A stretch of DNA of 64,000 nt from assembly GCA_018350325.1 (NCBI GenBank), contig JAEVLN010000001.1, forward strand, positions 6,682,088-6,746,087, written 5' to 3'. The DNA comes from Globodera rostochiensis (Eukaryota > Nematoda > Chromadorea > Rhabditida > Heteroderidae). This document shows positions 10,571 to 22,698 of this stretch, one piece after another (within the stretch, counting starts at the first letter, position 1; each line of letters begins with the position of its first letter). The translations under genes were made by a program, and so were the position numbers. A model generated the notes under the pieces. The model ran no database searches. It was given only the letters and a program-made list of their open reading frames with translations, and was not told the DNA's origin.

Positions 10571-11172
10571 GCAGAAACAAATGCAAATCGGTGGCAACAA
10601 CTCTTCATGCTAATTGGATGTTTAATTGTGTGTGTTCTTTATGTCCCTCTGTGTGTCTGTACATATATGAAATTTTGTCTGTCTCCCCACTCCATATGTT
10701 AAGCGCAATGAAACCTGTATTTTCGAAAAACAATTGTACATATGCATGCATGATAAAACGTTTTGCCGAAATCACCTATGACCGTGCTCAATATGTTTGA
10801 CTTGTTAAAACGGTGAAATTTCAGACTAAAACAAGCTTTCGAGCATAAATCAGCAAAACAAAGCCTCAAAAAACTAATCAAATACTAAAGATCCTCACCC
10901 CAGTTTGTTTAAATGAAATTCGGTGTAATTGTTTTAAAAAAATTGTCATACACAAAAACATTCAAACAATTTTATACGTTTGGTTGTATAACATTTGTCA
11001 GCCAAGCACAAAACAACAAATTTTTACCCCGGTGGTGGAGAAACGGAGGATGGTTGTGTAGCAAAAACAAGGAAAATGTGGGGAAATTTTTAAATAGATC
11101 AAATCAATCGCGACCATCGTCCCCGTCAGCGGCACCGTCCTCGCAGCAACAGCCATACCCTCGGCATGTTCA
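10571..11172. other. 3' flank of block B
   Basis: 10,571-11,022 matches the block A flank (about 2810-3276) and marks the end of the duplication. 11,023-11,172 is the 3' flank of eIF5A. No further gene seen. Confidence 0.6.
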
Positions 11173-12848
11173 TTATTTGTTTGGCATGAACTTCCAGCCA
11201 AGAATGGCCTCCTCACCGCAAGCAGTCACCACCGACACCTGGCAAAAATGTTGTAATGTTGTTTCCAAAGAAAATTGTTAACTAATTTGTAAGTAACAAC
11301 AAAATTTGGTTTCGGTGCTGCACATTGGACAAAAAACCATTGCCCACCAATGGGGGTGTACCGGTACACTTTGAAAATCCTGTTCACACTTACAAGAATG
11401 CCGCTCTCATCCTTTTCGTAGGCCTGTTTGATTTGGTCGCCGATTTCACCTTCCTAAAAAATTTTTAATTAACAAACAAATACAAAAAATGTTGCCTTCC
11501 AACAACGCATTAATGTTTTTTAAGTTGATTTTAGATAATCGTTGAAATCAAAATTTATCTAAAAAAGCTAAACGCCAAAAAAAACAATCTGCCAGTGCAA
11601 AAGCTCAGCAAAATTTCCCACAAACCCAAAAATTATAAATTTTAAATGTCACCGGAAGACGGAGGTCGTCCTTGGTCTCGCACGATTCCAGGTCCATCAT
11701 TGACACGAAGCCGTCCTCGTTGACGGAGAGAAGCTTAAAAAACGCATTAAAAGTTGCATCTTTTAAACTCAAAGAATGGCTAAAAATAATTTTCTTTAGC
11801 TTGCTTAAAAATTTTTTTTCCAAAAATAGTATTATGTATTATATTTCGGTGACTCAGAAAGTTTGCATGAATTTGCATCACCAACGCATTCAGACGCAAA
11901 TTACCCAGAAATTACATCATTGTCACACTGTTTTTAAAAGCATAATGTTTGCTTGACATTCATTCATAATCCATCGAACGATGTCTGTTAAAGAACACAC
12001 ACCACTGAGCTACGGACACAACCCAAATTTTGGAATGTAATGAACGCCTTCATTTTGTGGAAATGATGGAGGAACACCGTCAAAAATTCCAAGTTAAAGC
12101 CAACTTCATAAAACGACTAAACATTTTTTGAATCGAATGTAGTAGCGAGTACATGTTAATTGCAATAAAACATTTTGACGTATCACTTGAAAATTTGGAG
12201 TTATGGTAGCTTTTTGACGTTTAAAAGACGGCATTTACTCGACCCATCAAAACCAAAACTCAGTTTGGACTTTTGAATAAAAAGACAAAAAACAAACCTG
12301 GTACTCCTTGCGCTTAACCACCGGAACATCCATATTGTGAGTGGACGGACAAATGTCCTCCAATTTTTTGTTGGTGAAAATGTCCAACGCCACCATGTGG
12401 ACCTTGGCGTGTCCGTGCTTGCCAGTCTTTGAGGTGCTCATCTCGACGACCTAAATAAAAGCATTTTTTCTTATTATAAAAAGCATTCGGCCAAATAACT
12501 ACACGAAACTGTCGCATTTTTTTAATCTCATATTTTATTTCAATCAGTCATAACAGTAGCACATCAAACCCGACCGAGAAAATTGCCCAATAAGTCGGTT
12601 AATTTAAAATTGGGGAGAGGGACCACCCCGAGCATTTTGTTTATTAATGCCATGCTGACAGTACTTTGCATGGACGACCCTTGATCATGACGAACTCATT
12701 TTTGCGCAAAGCGGAACCTAAATTCAAATGGTTGAAACAAAACAAGAAAAAAGGACAAAAAAAGACGCTGACATTGCTTCGGGTACGTTGGAGCCGAGGC
12801 TGACTCGCCGGACGTAAAATCGTGGTCATGATCCGTGGACTCAGCCAT
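11173..12848 (-). CDS. EIF5A: Translation factor eIF5A (162 aa, complete)
   Basis: eIF5A relieves stalled peptide-bond formation and aids termination; it needs hypusine on one lysine. Six exons: 12,773-12,848, 12,665-12,717, 12,298-12,450, 11,653-11,733, 11,394-11,453 and 11,173-11,238, total 489 nt in one frame. [19 protein letters not shown] leads into [16 protein letters not shown], where K54 is the expected hypusine site. [24 protein letters not shown] and the C-terminal OB-fold segment ending FMPNK complete the two-domain protein at the usual length. The start at 12,846-12,848 is the first ATG of the exon. All residues expected for function appear present. It is single copy in the window, so it gives a useful contrast to its duplicated neighbours. 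Confidence 0.96.
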
Positions 12849-14429
12849 TTGATTTATTCAAATTTTTCAGAAGGAACGGTTTACCTACCTTAAACTGGTT
12901 AATTTTAACAAAATCTAAATTACATTTATTTTAGAATGCGAAATGTCGGACAACGCAAGAATTAGAGCTCGGTTCAAAATTTTGCATGTTCAAATCAGCG
13001 GGAACTTATGAAAGCATTGGGGGAAACGGAATACCTGGATATCAAACACTATCTCGCATATTCATATCCCAAATTTTAGGATTTGCAAGCAAACTGCGTA
13101 TGTATAATGCACCAAAAACGCAACGGTTGTCATTTTAATCAATTTCAAACAAAAAAGATGTGGGTGAGGGAATAAAATAAAAAGACGGAGAGAAGAGAAG
13201 AAAAATGCTCACACATCACTTAAAACTAAGAGAGATTATTACACCATCGCCACCAAATTACGCTTCCCAAAAAGATATCAATGAGAAAAATTATATTGAT
13301 GCATCAGAATGAATGAACGAAGGGATGGACGACGATTGTGCACCACAGCACACAATGCACAACAGAGAAATGACTGAAAATGTGTTCATACACTCATTAT
13401 GCGCCTGTCTACCTTTCTACGCCAGCAGCAGACAAAAATAGGCGAAACGCCAAAATTTAAACTTTTAAACTAACGACCCTAGGTTCAAATCCCCTCCGAG
13501 ACATTTGAATTTTTTTTTTTTTTTTTTGTATTTGCACTATTCGACACTCAGACTTTTCGACACTGGGACTTTCGACACTCGGACATTTTTAGTTCTATTC
13601 GACACTCGGACATTTTTCCACTATTCGACACTCGGATCGGAAGCGGATTTCTTAGTCAAATACCATTCTCTAAATTGTTTAATAATATTGTAATACATAC
13701 ATGGCTGTGATCTCAAAATGTTTAAAAGCAGCAGCAAAATCCCAGAAATGGTAAGATCTTGTAAATTAACTATAAAATTGAGTCGGCAGTGCCGACTCAG
13801 CACACGATTTCATGAGTGTTTCGGATTTATGAAAGTTTAGGTGAAGTAAGAAAAAGAAAATAAATTTAAGAATGAAACTAGCGTAAAATTAATGAATAAA
13901 TTTTAATGGTTGGAGGATGATTCAAACTTCCTGATGGTTTCCGCCGCTGAGAAAATTTAGGCTTTTTTGAAGAATTTAGTTGAAAATTTGATCCAAAAAA
14001 GAGAAAGACATAAAATCAATTTAATTAGTAGAAAAGTTAAATTGCTGCAATTTCTGAGGCAGCAGGAAAATAAAAACTAAACAAAATACTTCACACGGAT
14101 CGGGGTCCCCGTTTTTTGGGATGGGCAAACCGGGGAACGGGGACGGGGATGTGTACCTATAACGCTAGAGCATCAGTTTACCAACAAATAATGCAACTCT
14201 GATAACAACACCAAACATAAAATTTAAACAATAAACAAAAGGATTTATTCCAATTTGAATAAATAATTCTTTTTGTTATTATCAAATTAAAAGTTCATTA
14301 TTAATTTTATGTACAATAAAAAACATTGGGTAGCTCATTATGCTATTGCATATATTGTACATATAATCACTGACGCATTGCCCTCTGGCACTGTTTCGCT
14401 CAACCGCCATTCATTTGGCTGTCCAACAT
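12849..14429. other. Intergenic, upstream of eIF5A
   Basis: No gene I can support. 13,540-13,640 holds four to five imperfect copies of a short motif around TTCGACACTCGGAC. The rest is AT-rich, without long ORFs or clear repeat structure. Confidence 0.5.
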
Positions 14430-14592
14430 TTACAATTGCGCCAGCACCGAGTACAACTTTTTCGCAAATTGGGCCCACCGCCACTCGTTGCCCAACTGGT
14501 AGGCGGCCCACGGAGACTTGACCTCGCGCGGCTCACTCACTCGGTGCCGGTGTGCCAACAGAGCGCCCAAACGGCCGACCGACAGGGGAGAG
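14430..14592 (-). pseudogene. Exon-like remnant of an unrecognised protein, cut by minisatellite
   Basis: The minus-strand frame ending at 14,430-14,432 has protein-like composition: GALLAHRHRVSEPREVKSPW, then AAYQLGNEWRWAQFAKKLYS and LAQL-stop. Upstream it runs straight into the 32-bp minisatellite, so any further exons are lost or out of reach. No family recognised; it could be a chance frame. Confidence 0.28.
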
Positions 14593-14599
14593 GAGGGGG

Positions 14600-15625
14600 A
14601 TTGTCCCCCGGGGGGAAAGGGACCTAACATTATTTGCCCCGAGGGGGAAAGGGACTTAACATTCTGTCCCTCCAGGGGGAAGTGGATCTAACATTATTTC
14701 CCCCGAGGGGGAGAGGGACCTAACATTCTGGCGCTCGAGGGGGAAGTGGACCTAACATTATTTCCCCCGAGGGGGAAAGGGACTTAACATTCTGTCCCTC
14801 CAGGGGGAAGTGGATCTAACATTATTTCCCCCGAGGGGGAGAGGGACCTAACATTCTGGCGCTCGAGGGGGAAGTGGACCTAACATTATTTCCCCCGAGG
14901 GGAAGTGGACCTAACATTATTTCCCCCGAGGGGGAGGAGGACCTAACATTCTGTCCTCCGAGGGGGAAGTGGACCTAACATTATTTCCCCCGAGGGGGAG
15001 GAGGACCTAACATTCTGTCCTCCGAGGGGGAAGTGGACCTAACATTATTTCCCCCGAGGGGGAAGTGGACCTAACATTATTTCCCCCGAGGGGGAGGGGG
15101 ACCTAACATTCTGTCCCCCGAGGGGGAAGTGGACCTAACATTATTTCCCCCGAGTGGGAGGGGGACCTAACATTCTGTCCCTCGAGGGGGAAGTGGACCT
15201 AACATTATTTCCCCCGAGGGGGAGGAGGACCTAACATTCTGTCCTCCGAGGGGGAAGTGGACCTAACATTATTTCCCCCGAGGGGGAAGTGGACCTAACA
15301 TTATTTCCCCCGAGTGGGAGGGGGACCTAACATTCTGTCCCTCGAGGGGGAAGTGGACCTAACATTATTTCCCCCGAGGGGGAGGGGGACCTAACATTCT
15401 GTCCCCCGAGGGGGAAGTGGACCTAACATTCTGTCCCCCGAGGGGGAAGTGGACCTAACATTATTTCCCCCGAGGGGGAAGTGGACCTAACATTATTTCC
15501 CCCGAGGGGGAAGTGGACCTAACATTATTTCCTCCGAGGGGGAGGAGGACCTAACATTATTTCCCCCGAGGGGGGGATGGACCTAACATTATCTCCCCCC
15601 CGAGGAGGGGATGGACCTAATAACT
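14600..15625. repeat. Hairpin-forming minisatellite, 32-bp unit, about 32 copies
   Basis: Period 32 bp, with core GGACCTAACATTATTT joined to an inverted repeat CCCCCGAGGGGG in every unit. Variants (CTGTCCCTC, CTGGCGCTCGAG, CTGTCCTCCGAG) alternate with the main type, giving dimeric higher-order units of about 64 bp. Units degrade at both ends. Each GC-rich arm pair could fold into a stable hairpin. Confidence 0.95.
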
Positions 15626-16247
15626 TTCGGTCCCACATTTTCACCATTAGGACTATTTGAAGCCCATCTATCGATTATCGTCCATTTGCTCCTCCCACTC
15701 CATCGCCGTGGGCGCCTCTCAAAAAAGGCACAAAACGAGGCGACTACGCCCTGCTGCCATAAATAAAGAAAAATTATATTTAATGAAATTTATTTTACTA
15801 TTTTCAAATACATTTGGTATGGCGTACCGGACTTCCGAGTCTCATTTCGATAACCGTAAAATACCGATCCCGGGGTGAATTCGTAAGGCACAAAACTACT
15901 TTTAACATACATAGTAATTATGCGTCACAACAAAACAAACCATTGATCGAGAATGGCACCGCCACCAGCAAAGAAAAAGAAATTCGATTGCTCCATTTAT
16001 AAACAACAAAAACAACGCCATCGACGGCATTCATTTGCGCCCGCGTTGTGCCGCTTCACTCCGTCCGTCGGCGCGCGGAAAAGTGTTCGGGCAGCAAGAA
16101 AAGCACGGAAACGCTTACGACAAATGTGCGCATTTTCAAAAAACAACGGCATAAATATTGCTCCTAATAATCTTTTTTTGTGCCTTTTTCTTGCAATAAG
16201 TATATTAGCCGGGATGGGCAAAAACGATTAAAAAACAGAAGACGAGA
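15626..16247. repeat. Dispersed repeat, inverted relative to 20.62-21.19 kb
   Basis: About 15,760-16,090 matches about 20,625-21,190 in inverted orientation: the AAATTTATTTT/GGAAGTCCGG part, TTTTACGGTTATCGAAATGA, GAGAATGGCACCGCCACCAG, and the tract around CATCGACGGCATTCATTTGC. No intact ORF. The pair encloses the F-box-like and ankyrin genes. Confidence 0.6.
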
Positions 16248-18050
16248 TTGGCACAAGGGCGAGACGTGAAGAGAAAGCCTCTTTTTGGGGTTTATTCAAT
16301 AAATAAATATAATAATTTCTCTCTATTAATAGTATTCAGCAATGTTTGTGACGACGTTTGGTTGAGCATTTTGCCATGTTTTGGAACTGAAGAAGTCGGG
16401 CTGAAATTGGCACCGCTTTCACGCCGATTCGATGGTCTTGTGGACGTGCACTTTAGGACGCGCAAATGGGTACTCGAGCAATTAAAAATTCGTTGTGCAA
16501 CGAATGGCACCGGTGCGGAAGTCACCAGGAAGAACGACTTCAAACCATTAAATCCCAAATGCCCGTTCTATGTCAACTTCTATAAAAGCATTTCTATAAG
16601 GTAGGTGTGTGCAGGAATTGGCATGCATCCGGTTACATCCCTACGAGGTGTGTGGCATTGGTTAATTCGGACTGATCTGGGGATAGAGATGATGATCATA
16701 AAAAGACAGAGTTTCCCCCCCCCCCTAGATTTCCGGACTTTCGATTCCCAAAAACGTCCGGAGCCCGGACGCCTTGAATCCGGTTACAGCTCTAAGAATG
16801 TGCACAAATTTGTTCATTTTGATTTAAATCCCATGCTAATATAATAGTTGATTAGCGTATTGCGAACATTTTAGTTCCATGGAGATGGAGGTGCCCAGAT
16901 ACAAACGCATTCGTTTGCCAATTCCACTTCCACAAGACGCGCCACCAGTCAGTTTAGTCGGTTTCAAGCACATTTCCATCCAGTAAGTGCCGGAAACCGG
17001 TCCGGATGTTCATTTAAATTCCGGATGCCGTATTTCTCGTCTTTTTGAATTTCGATTTCACTTTTCAGTTACATCGACAACACTGTCATTGCCTTTATGC
17101 ATCGCATTCTGCAGCTCTGCAAATCGGGCATCACTTTGAAGTTTTTGGATCCCAACAAACAAAGCTTAGACGTGATTAGCCGGCACATTATGCCGCATTT
17201 CAAGACCGCCATTACGAGAATGGAACTGAGGAATGGGTGAGCGATTACTTTTTGTTGTCCGTCCCGCTCAACTAATAAATAAAGCACTGTGATTTGAGTC
17301 CGGAAGCTGTCGAAGAATTGCAAAGACACTGCTCCCCTACCATTCTGCTCGAATGTTCAAAGCTCCAATCGATTTATTGTGGTATTTATCTCTTACAAAC
17401 TAGCAAAGCTGTTGCGCTGTACGAATGGCTTCACACGCCTTGCGGGGATGGCCGTCCGAAGATGATGCATTGGTTTAAAGCCAAAGGAACGTTGGACGAA
17501 ATCAAAACGGTCTTGCCGCAACAAATTTTTTCGAAAAATGAGAATTATCAGATCTATAGTAAAAGCGTTGTCTTTACTAGGGATGTTTGAGAGTCTTGAC
17601 TCCCTTATAATTGTCCCTGTTTTTACCAATTTGTTCTCTTTTTTTGTCACTTAGTCTCGCTTTTTTTGACCGGGAGCATTTAGTTCCGGTCCCGGCTTTT
17701 CCCAAAAGTGTCAGTCCCGTACTACCCTGGTCTTGAACATCCCTCCCAAGCCTTTCTTCAGTTTCTTTTTATTATTTCAGAACTTTCTCAATGCCACCAC
17801 TCCGGTCAGCTACATCTTTCTGTTTTATTCACTATATACTGAAGACCACGTTGGTAAAGCACCGTTTGAGTTGGTGAATGGACAAACTCGCGAACGGTTG
17901 ACATTTAAAAAATGCATGGGTAGAAGGATGCTGGAGAGGTCGCCGGTTGCGCGAGACGAGAAGCAATGGAAGAAGTGGGAAATTGAAGCGGCGAATGGGG
18001 CTTGGGTAAAGACAAACAATGCGCTCGAAATTTGCATTGACGACGTGTAG
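16248..18050 (+). CDS. F-box-like protein of a cyst-nematode multigene family (369 aa)
   Basis: Five exons keep one frame: 16,248-16,600, 16,875-16,982, 17,069-17,236, 17,299-17,509 and 17,781-18,050. The N-terminal part (CDDVWLSILPCFG, LKLAPLSRRFDGLVDVHF) resembles a degenerate F-box helical region. The order of the later blocks RLPIPLPQDAP, YIDNTVIAFMHRI, LYEWLHTPCGDGRPKM, LNATTPVSYIF and the ARDEKQWKKWEIEA motif is the one I recall from a large Globodera/Heterodera family annotated as F-box-like. An adaptor role in ubiquitin ligases is plausible but not shown. Intron 3 needs the acceptor TTTGAG, also used in CDK8. Residues before CDDVWL do not resemble the usual family start, so the true first exon may lie upstream. 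Confidence 0.72.
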
Positions 18051-18409
18051 GTATCGCTCAATAATCCCACAGTAATCAAAGGGTCCGGCCGATTTAGTAA
18101 TTGTTTTTCGAAAGCATAAAAATGTTTCATTTTTGTCATTAAATATTTGTCCATTACGAGATTCACCATTTAATGAGAATACGCGGCGTAAAAGTCTGGA
18201 TTTTTTTTCAGTTTTTGAATTTTAAACTTTATTTTTAAATTTAAAAAACAGAATAATTGTTTAAATAAAATTTAATAATAATAATATTTTTAGCAATTTT
18301 GGGCAAATTCATTTGGATCGATCAGAATAAACGCTTGAAGATGATCAGAACTTTATACTCAGTAGAACGTCAAAGTTTGCTGTCGAATTCTCGATCGTTA
18401 AACCAAAAA
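18051..18409. other. Convergent 3' flank of the F-box-like and ankyrin genes
   Basis: AT-rich non-coding. 18,300-18,360 (around GATCAGAATAAACGCTTGAA) has a partial inverted match near 20,235-20,290. No further gene seen. Confidence 0.5.
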
Positions 18410-19350
18410 TTAAATCTGGGAAAGATAGTTGGCCACGCTTTGTTGCTCAGAAAAATTTGCCCCGTCTTCTTGCGCAGCTTGCACAGAAAAATTGGCCCAG
18501 TCCAAAGCAGTCCGTCCTTAATATGGGAGAATATATTGCTTAATATCAAAAAAAATTACCGCTGTTGTCGTGCAAAGTTGGGTCCGCTCCATTGTCTATC
18601 AGAAACTCCACCGCAGCTCGCTTGCCGTGTTTGGCGGCTATCATTAGACCGGTCCTCCCTTTAATGTCACGTACGTTTACCGAGTGTCGCTCATGGACAA
18701 AAAATTCAGCTAAAATTTAGGGGCAGAGGAAGGGTATTCAAAACAAATGCAATCCGACCAATTTTCAAAGTGCCGTCAGTCAGAAGAGCGATTGACCACG
18801 GAGACCTGCGCGGGAGGTTGATGTCGGCGCCGCTGTTGACCAACAATTTGCAGACCTCCAGTTGATTTTGGACAACCGCATGAGAGAGCGCCGTATACCC
18901 TAAACAATTTTAAAATGATTGAAATTTAAAAAATTAAAATGAAAAAAAGCTCACCGTCGTTGTCTCGCGTCTCAAAATTGGCCTTCCTTTTGAGCAAGGT
19001 GCGCACAATAGCCACCTGTCCATAGGCCGAGGCCGTCATCAACGGGGTTAGACCCGTCGCATCGGCGTAGTTGATGTTCACGCCTTCTTCTGCCAATTTT
19101 TCGACTAAAACAAAGTGGTGAATGAAATCAAAAACAGATTCCAAGAAATGAACATTATCCCTGTACTGACCAGTGTACACGTCGCCAACGCGGCAGGCAT
19201 TGATCAGCTCCCGTACTTTTTCCAACTCGGGAGGTACGCTGTACGCTGACAACGCCTGAAAACTGCACCGAGTGGACTTTGAATGGCAAATTTGAAATTT
19301 AAACAGACCAGAAGCAGAACGATGAGAACGATTTGAAGCTCAACGATCAT
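18410..19350 (-). CDS. Secreted ankyrin-repeat protein (224 aa)
   Basis: Six exons fit without a frame break: 19,309-19,350, 19,171-19,255, 18,955-19,104, 18,759-18,899, 18,560-18,709 and 18,410-18,516 (675 nt). Exon 1 plus the start of exon 2 gives a clear signal peptide, MIVELQIVLIVLLLALSA, probably cleaved before YSVPPE. A short helix follows (LEKVRELINACRVGDVY), then about four ankyrin repeats: DATGLTPLMTASAYGQVAIV, GYTALSHAVVQNQLEVCKLL, IKGRTGLMIAAKHGKRAAVE and GRTALDWANF. No transmembrane helix follows the signal, so export is expected. Ankyrin repeats are usually intracellular, so the combination suggests a protein delivered outside the worm's cells; an effector role is inference. Confidence 0.82.
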
Positions 19351-21429
19351 TTTTTGCTTGAGGGCTTGATGGGATTTTGTTTTAGAAGAAGAACGGATAA
19401 TTTTGCACAACGATTTGGAAGCCCTTTTATACTGTTATTCTCTCATAAAATATCACACGACCAAAAGGGTCCAATTGTAATTGTTTATATACATAATTTT
19501 CGCAAAAAATCTCTCTTTCCTAATTACTGATAATTAATTGTGCCGACCTCTGGTCGCTGAGAGTTTGGGGACGATTGTTTTTGTGCCATAAAGCCGTGTG
19601 CACAACGATTGGCCACATTACTGATCGTTACGGCCAAAGGCCGAATTAATCACCCCCCTCCTCTCCCCAAACAATTTGAGTAAAATTGTTTCTTTTTCTT
19701 AATCACTGATACTCATTATCATAATTAATTGTGCCGACCTTTGATCCTGACAAATGAGAGAATTTGGGGACGAGCACAAAAAGTTCCATAAAAATTTGTT
19801 TGTTTCGGTTTTTTGTGCCATAAAACTGTCCGTCACAACGATTTACTGGAACGCCGGCTGTCATACGAGATGTAATTCCGTTTAAGAAATGCAGCATTGG
19901 GGTAAAAATATTTTGAAATTAATTCACATTCTTTGATCTGTCAGATCAATTTGCAATTTGATCAAATCTGAACACTTTAAGTCGGGGATCACTAGGATGT
20001 GCCTCTGTCCCCTTGAACTGCTACATGAAATTTGTCGATTTCGACTAAAATATTATTTCTGTTTCCAGCTTTATCATTTTTCTGCGCCGTTAATTACAAA
20101 AATCGTTTATACTTCCAAAATTCGATTAATATAAAAATATTCATTATTTATTTTTTAGATTATTAAACAAATTTAAATTGTTAAATCGAGATTTCATACA
20201 GCAAAATCTAAATAATTTACCGGGTGGCTAAAAATTCTGATCATCTTCAAGCTCTTTTATTCTGATTGATCAATAAATGAATTCATTTACCCGTCCGGAT
20301 CGAAAATAGCTCTAATCCCAGATCGGCCATCCAGGGGTCTTCCATTTCATTCAAAATTCTTCATTTAAAACCAAAAAACCATTTGAAAACCGGCGGAAAG
20401 GCGCATTTTGGTTGAAGTGACCTCATTCATTGTTTGCCGTGCTGTTTTTTTGTGCCATAAAGCTGTCCGTCACAGCGATTGCCCACTTTTACTGATAGCG
20501 GGCGGGGGGTTTTGTCGTGTATTTTTTATACAAAAATTCGTGGAAATATTTCGGAATTTAATTGAAACAAAGGCTCGATACTAAAAACTTGTGGATTATC
20601 TCGGAACCCCGCGGGATTGAATTAGGATCCCGACAACTTTTTCAGGAAGTTCAAAAAGCTGGGGCCGACGGACGGAGTGAAGCGGCACAACGCGGGCGCA
20701 AATGAATGCCGTCGATGTTGTTGTTTTTGTTGTGTAAAAATGGAGCAATCGAATTTGTTTTTCTTTGCTGGTGGCGGTGCCATTCTCGATCAAAATAAGT
20801 GAATTCAAATTTAATGTAAAAGCTTATTTAGGTTGTTTTTTTGTGTCGAATAATTATTTATGTTAAAGGTGTTTTTGTGCCACAAATGTTAGGGAAATGG
20901 AATCATTAGAGAGAGAGAGATAACGGATGGGATCGGAATCTTGCCTGGATTCTTTCGGGATCCGATTGGGATCTCGCCGGGATTTTTCTCATTTTTTTAA
21001 ATTCCTATGGATAGGCCCAATTTTTGCGAATTCACCCTTTAAAATAAATCGGGATCGGTATTTTACGGTTATCGAAATGACCTCTGACTCGGAAGTCCGG
21101 TACTCCATACAAAATGTTAACAAATTCCATTTTAAACTCATTTGAAAACAGAAAAATAAATTTCATTAAAATATAATTTTTCTTTATTTTTATGGCAGGG
21201 CTTAGTTTACTCCAGTGCTCATAACTTGCTTTATATTTGCTCGCGTGCAAACTTTTGTCCATCAAAATAACCAAAAATGTTATACCGAATACATAAATAC
21301 ATACAACATATAATTGATTGCTATTTTAATCAAATGGATTAAATAATACAATTTCACTTAATTACATACTATTATATAGTATTTTTTTACGTAAATATAA
21401 ATATTAAAAAAAGGTTTGCCAATTTGTTT

Positions 21430-21588
21430 CAGGGTTCTCTCCAATGAATCTTATTGTTGAGGCGCCCAAATTTAAAAGTACGAATACAACATCCCTTATA
21501 TTTACATCAAAAACTACAAAAAAGTAAGACAAAATCAAGCTTGAATGTTTTCAAAAAATGTGGAGAAATCATAGCCCGCGATCGCCGA
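21430..21588. repeat. 159-bp direct repeat, copy 1 (copy 2 at 22,333-22,492)
   Basis: Nearly identical copies run from CCAATGAATCTTATTGTTGA to GCCCGCGATCGCCGAT, about 900 bp apart. A third partial copy at 28,012-28,065 belongs to the duplicated SSBP 3' flank. Confidence 0.8.
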
Positions 21589-21790
21589 TTCACGTTTGTC
21601 AAGTTGGAACAGGCGCACCTATACAGAAAATACAAATTGACCAACGCCTCTTTAAACTTTTGTCAGCCGCCTGTTCACGCTTGCCAAGTTGGAACAGGCG
21701 CATCTATACAGAAAATACAAATTGACCAACGCTTCTTTTAACTCAGCCGCCTGTTCACGTTTGTCAAGTTGAAAGTTTCAACTTGAAACA
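21589..21790. repeat. Tandem repeat, about 89-bp period, 2.3 copies
   Basis: GTCAAGTTGGAACAGGCGC, ACAGAAAATACAAATTGACC and CAGCCGCCTGTTCACG recur in order. The array sits between the two 159-bp repeats and ends in a short GTTGAAAGTTTCAAC palindrome. Confidence 0.75.
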
Positions 21791-22698
21791 GGCTCGCCTA
21801 AAGTCCGGTACGCCATACAAAATGTTAACAAATTTCATTTTAAACATTTGATTAAAATATAATTTTTCTTTATTTATGGCAGGGCGTAGTCGCCTCATTT
21901 TGTCTGAGTCCCCCCGTTGAAAGGGACACTTCATTCCTACTCGCGCGCAAATTTTTGTCCATCAAAATAACCAAAAATGTTATACCGAATACATAAATAC
22001 ACACAAATACAACATATAATTGATTGCTATTTTAAATCAAATGGAACAATTTACATACTTATTGTATAGTATTTTTTTGCGTATATAAATATTAAAAAAA
22101 GGTTTGCCAATTTGTTTCAGGGTTCTCCAAAGCTCAAAATTTTATCGAATTCTAATACATATTTGGCGCCCTTTTTTAAAATCATGTAGTATGTATGAAA
22201 ACAATTAATGAAAAATACAAATACATCAAGTGTATAGAAAAAAGATTTATAATAAAGGAAATAAATAAAAGTAATCTTTGGTGGTACACAAATACACTTT
22301 TAGGGACATATTGTTTTGTTGCAGTCATGCCATTCATTGTCCAATGAATCTTATTGTTGAGGCGCCCAAATTTAAAAGTACGAATACAACATCCCTTATA
22401 TTTACATCAAAACCTACAAAAAAGTAAGACAAAATCAAGCTTGAGTGTTTTCAAAAAATGTGGAGAAATCATAGCCCGCGATCGCCGATCAGTCCGGCTT
22501 TGGGACCAGGACATAACAGCACTTCAACACCAAAGATTCATTGGACATCCCTCCCCCCCACATGACAATCGAACGGACCACACAAAATTTTTGGCGGAAA
22601 AAATGAATATACTAAAAATGATCAATTCAAAGCATCTTTGATTTCTTTTCCCCCTTTTTCGATGGTTTTGATGCGCTTTTATCTTTGAGAAGAAAATT

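Larger units (their letters stand above)
19351..22698. repeat. Repeat-rich intergenic tract
   Basis: Contains several decayed families. Three copies of a sequence with GTGCCATAAA and CCGTCACAACGATT lie near 19,530-19,660, 19,720-19,850 and 20,440-20,510. 20,625-21,190 is the inverted partner of 15.8-16.1 kb. 21,180-21,590 and 21,840-22,492 are direct duplicates. I see no intact gene. Confidence 0.6.

Noticed and set aside
13470..13502. tRNA-like T-arm (AGGTTCAAATCCC)
   Set aside because: No matching D-arm, anticodon arm or acceptor stem upstream.
14600..15625. Possible CRISPR array (regular repeats)
   Set aside because: Units are contiguous with no unique spacers, and the genome is eukaryotic; the same applies to the 29-bp and 36-bp arrays.
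17237..17298. Apparent frameshift in the F-box-like gene at intron 3
   Set aside because: It appears only if the AAAG acceptor at 17,284 is used; the TTTGAG acceptor at 17,298 keeps the frame.
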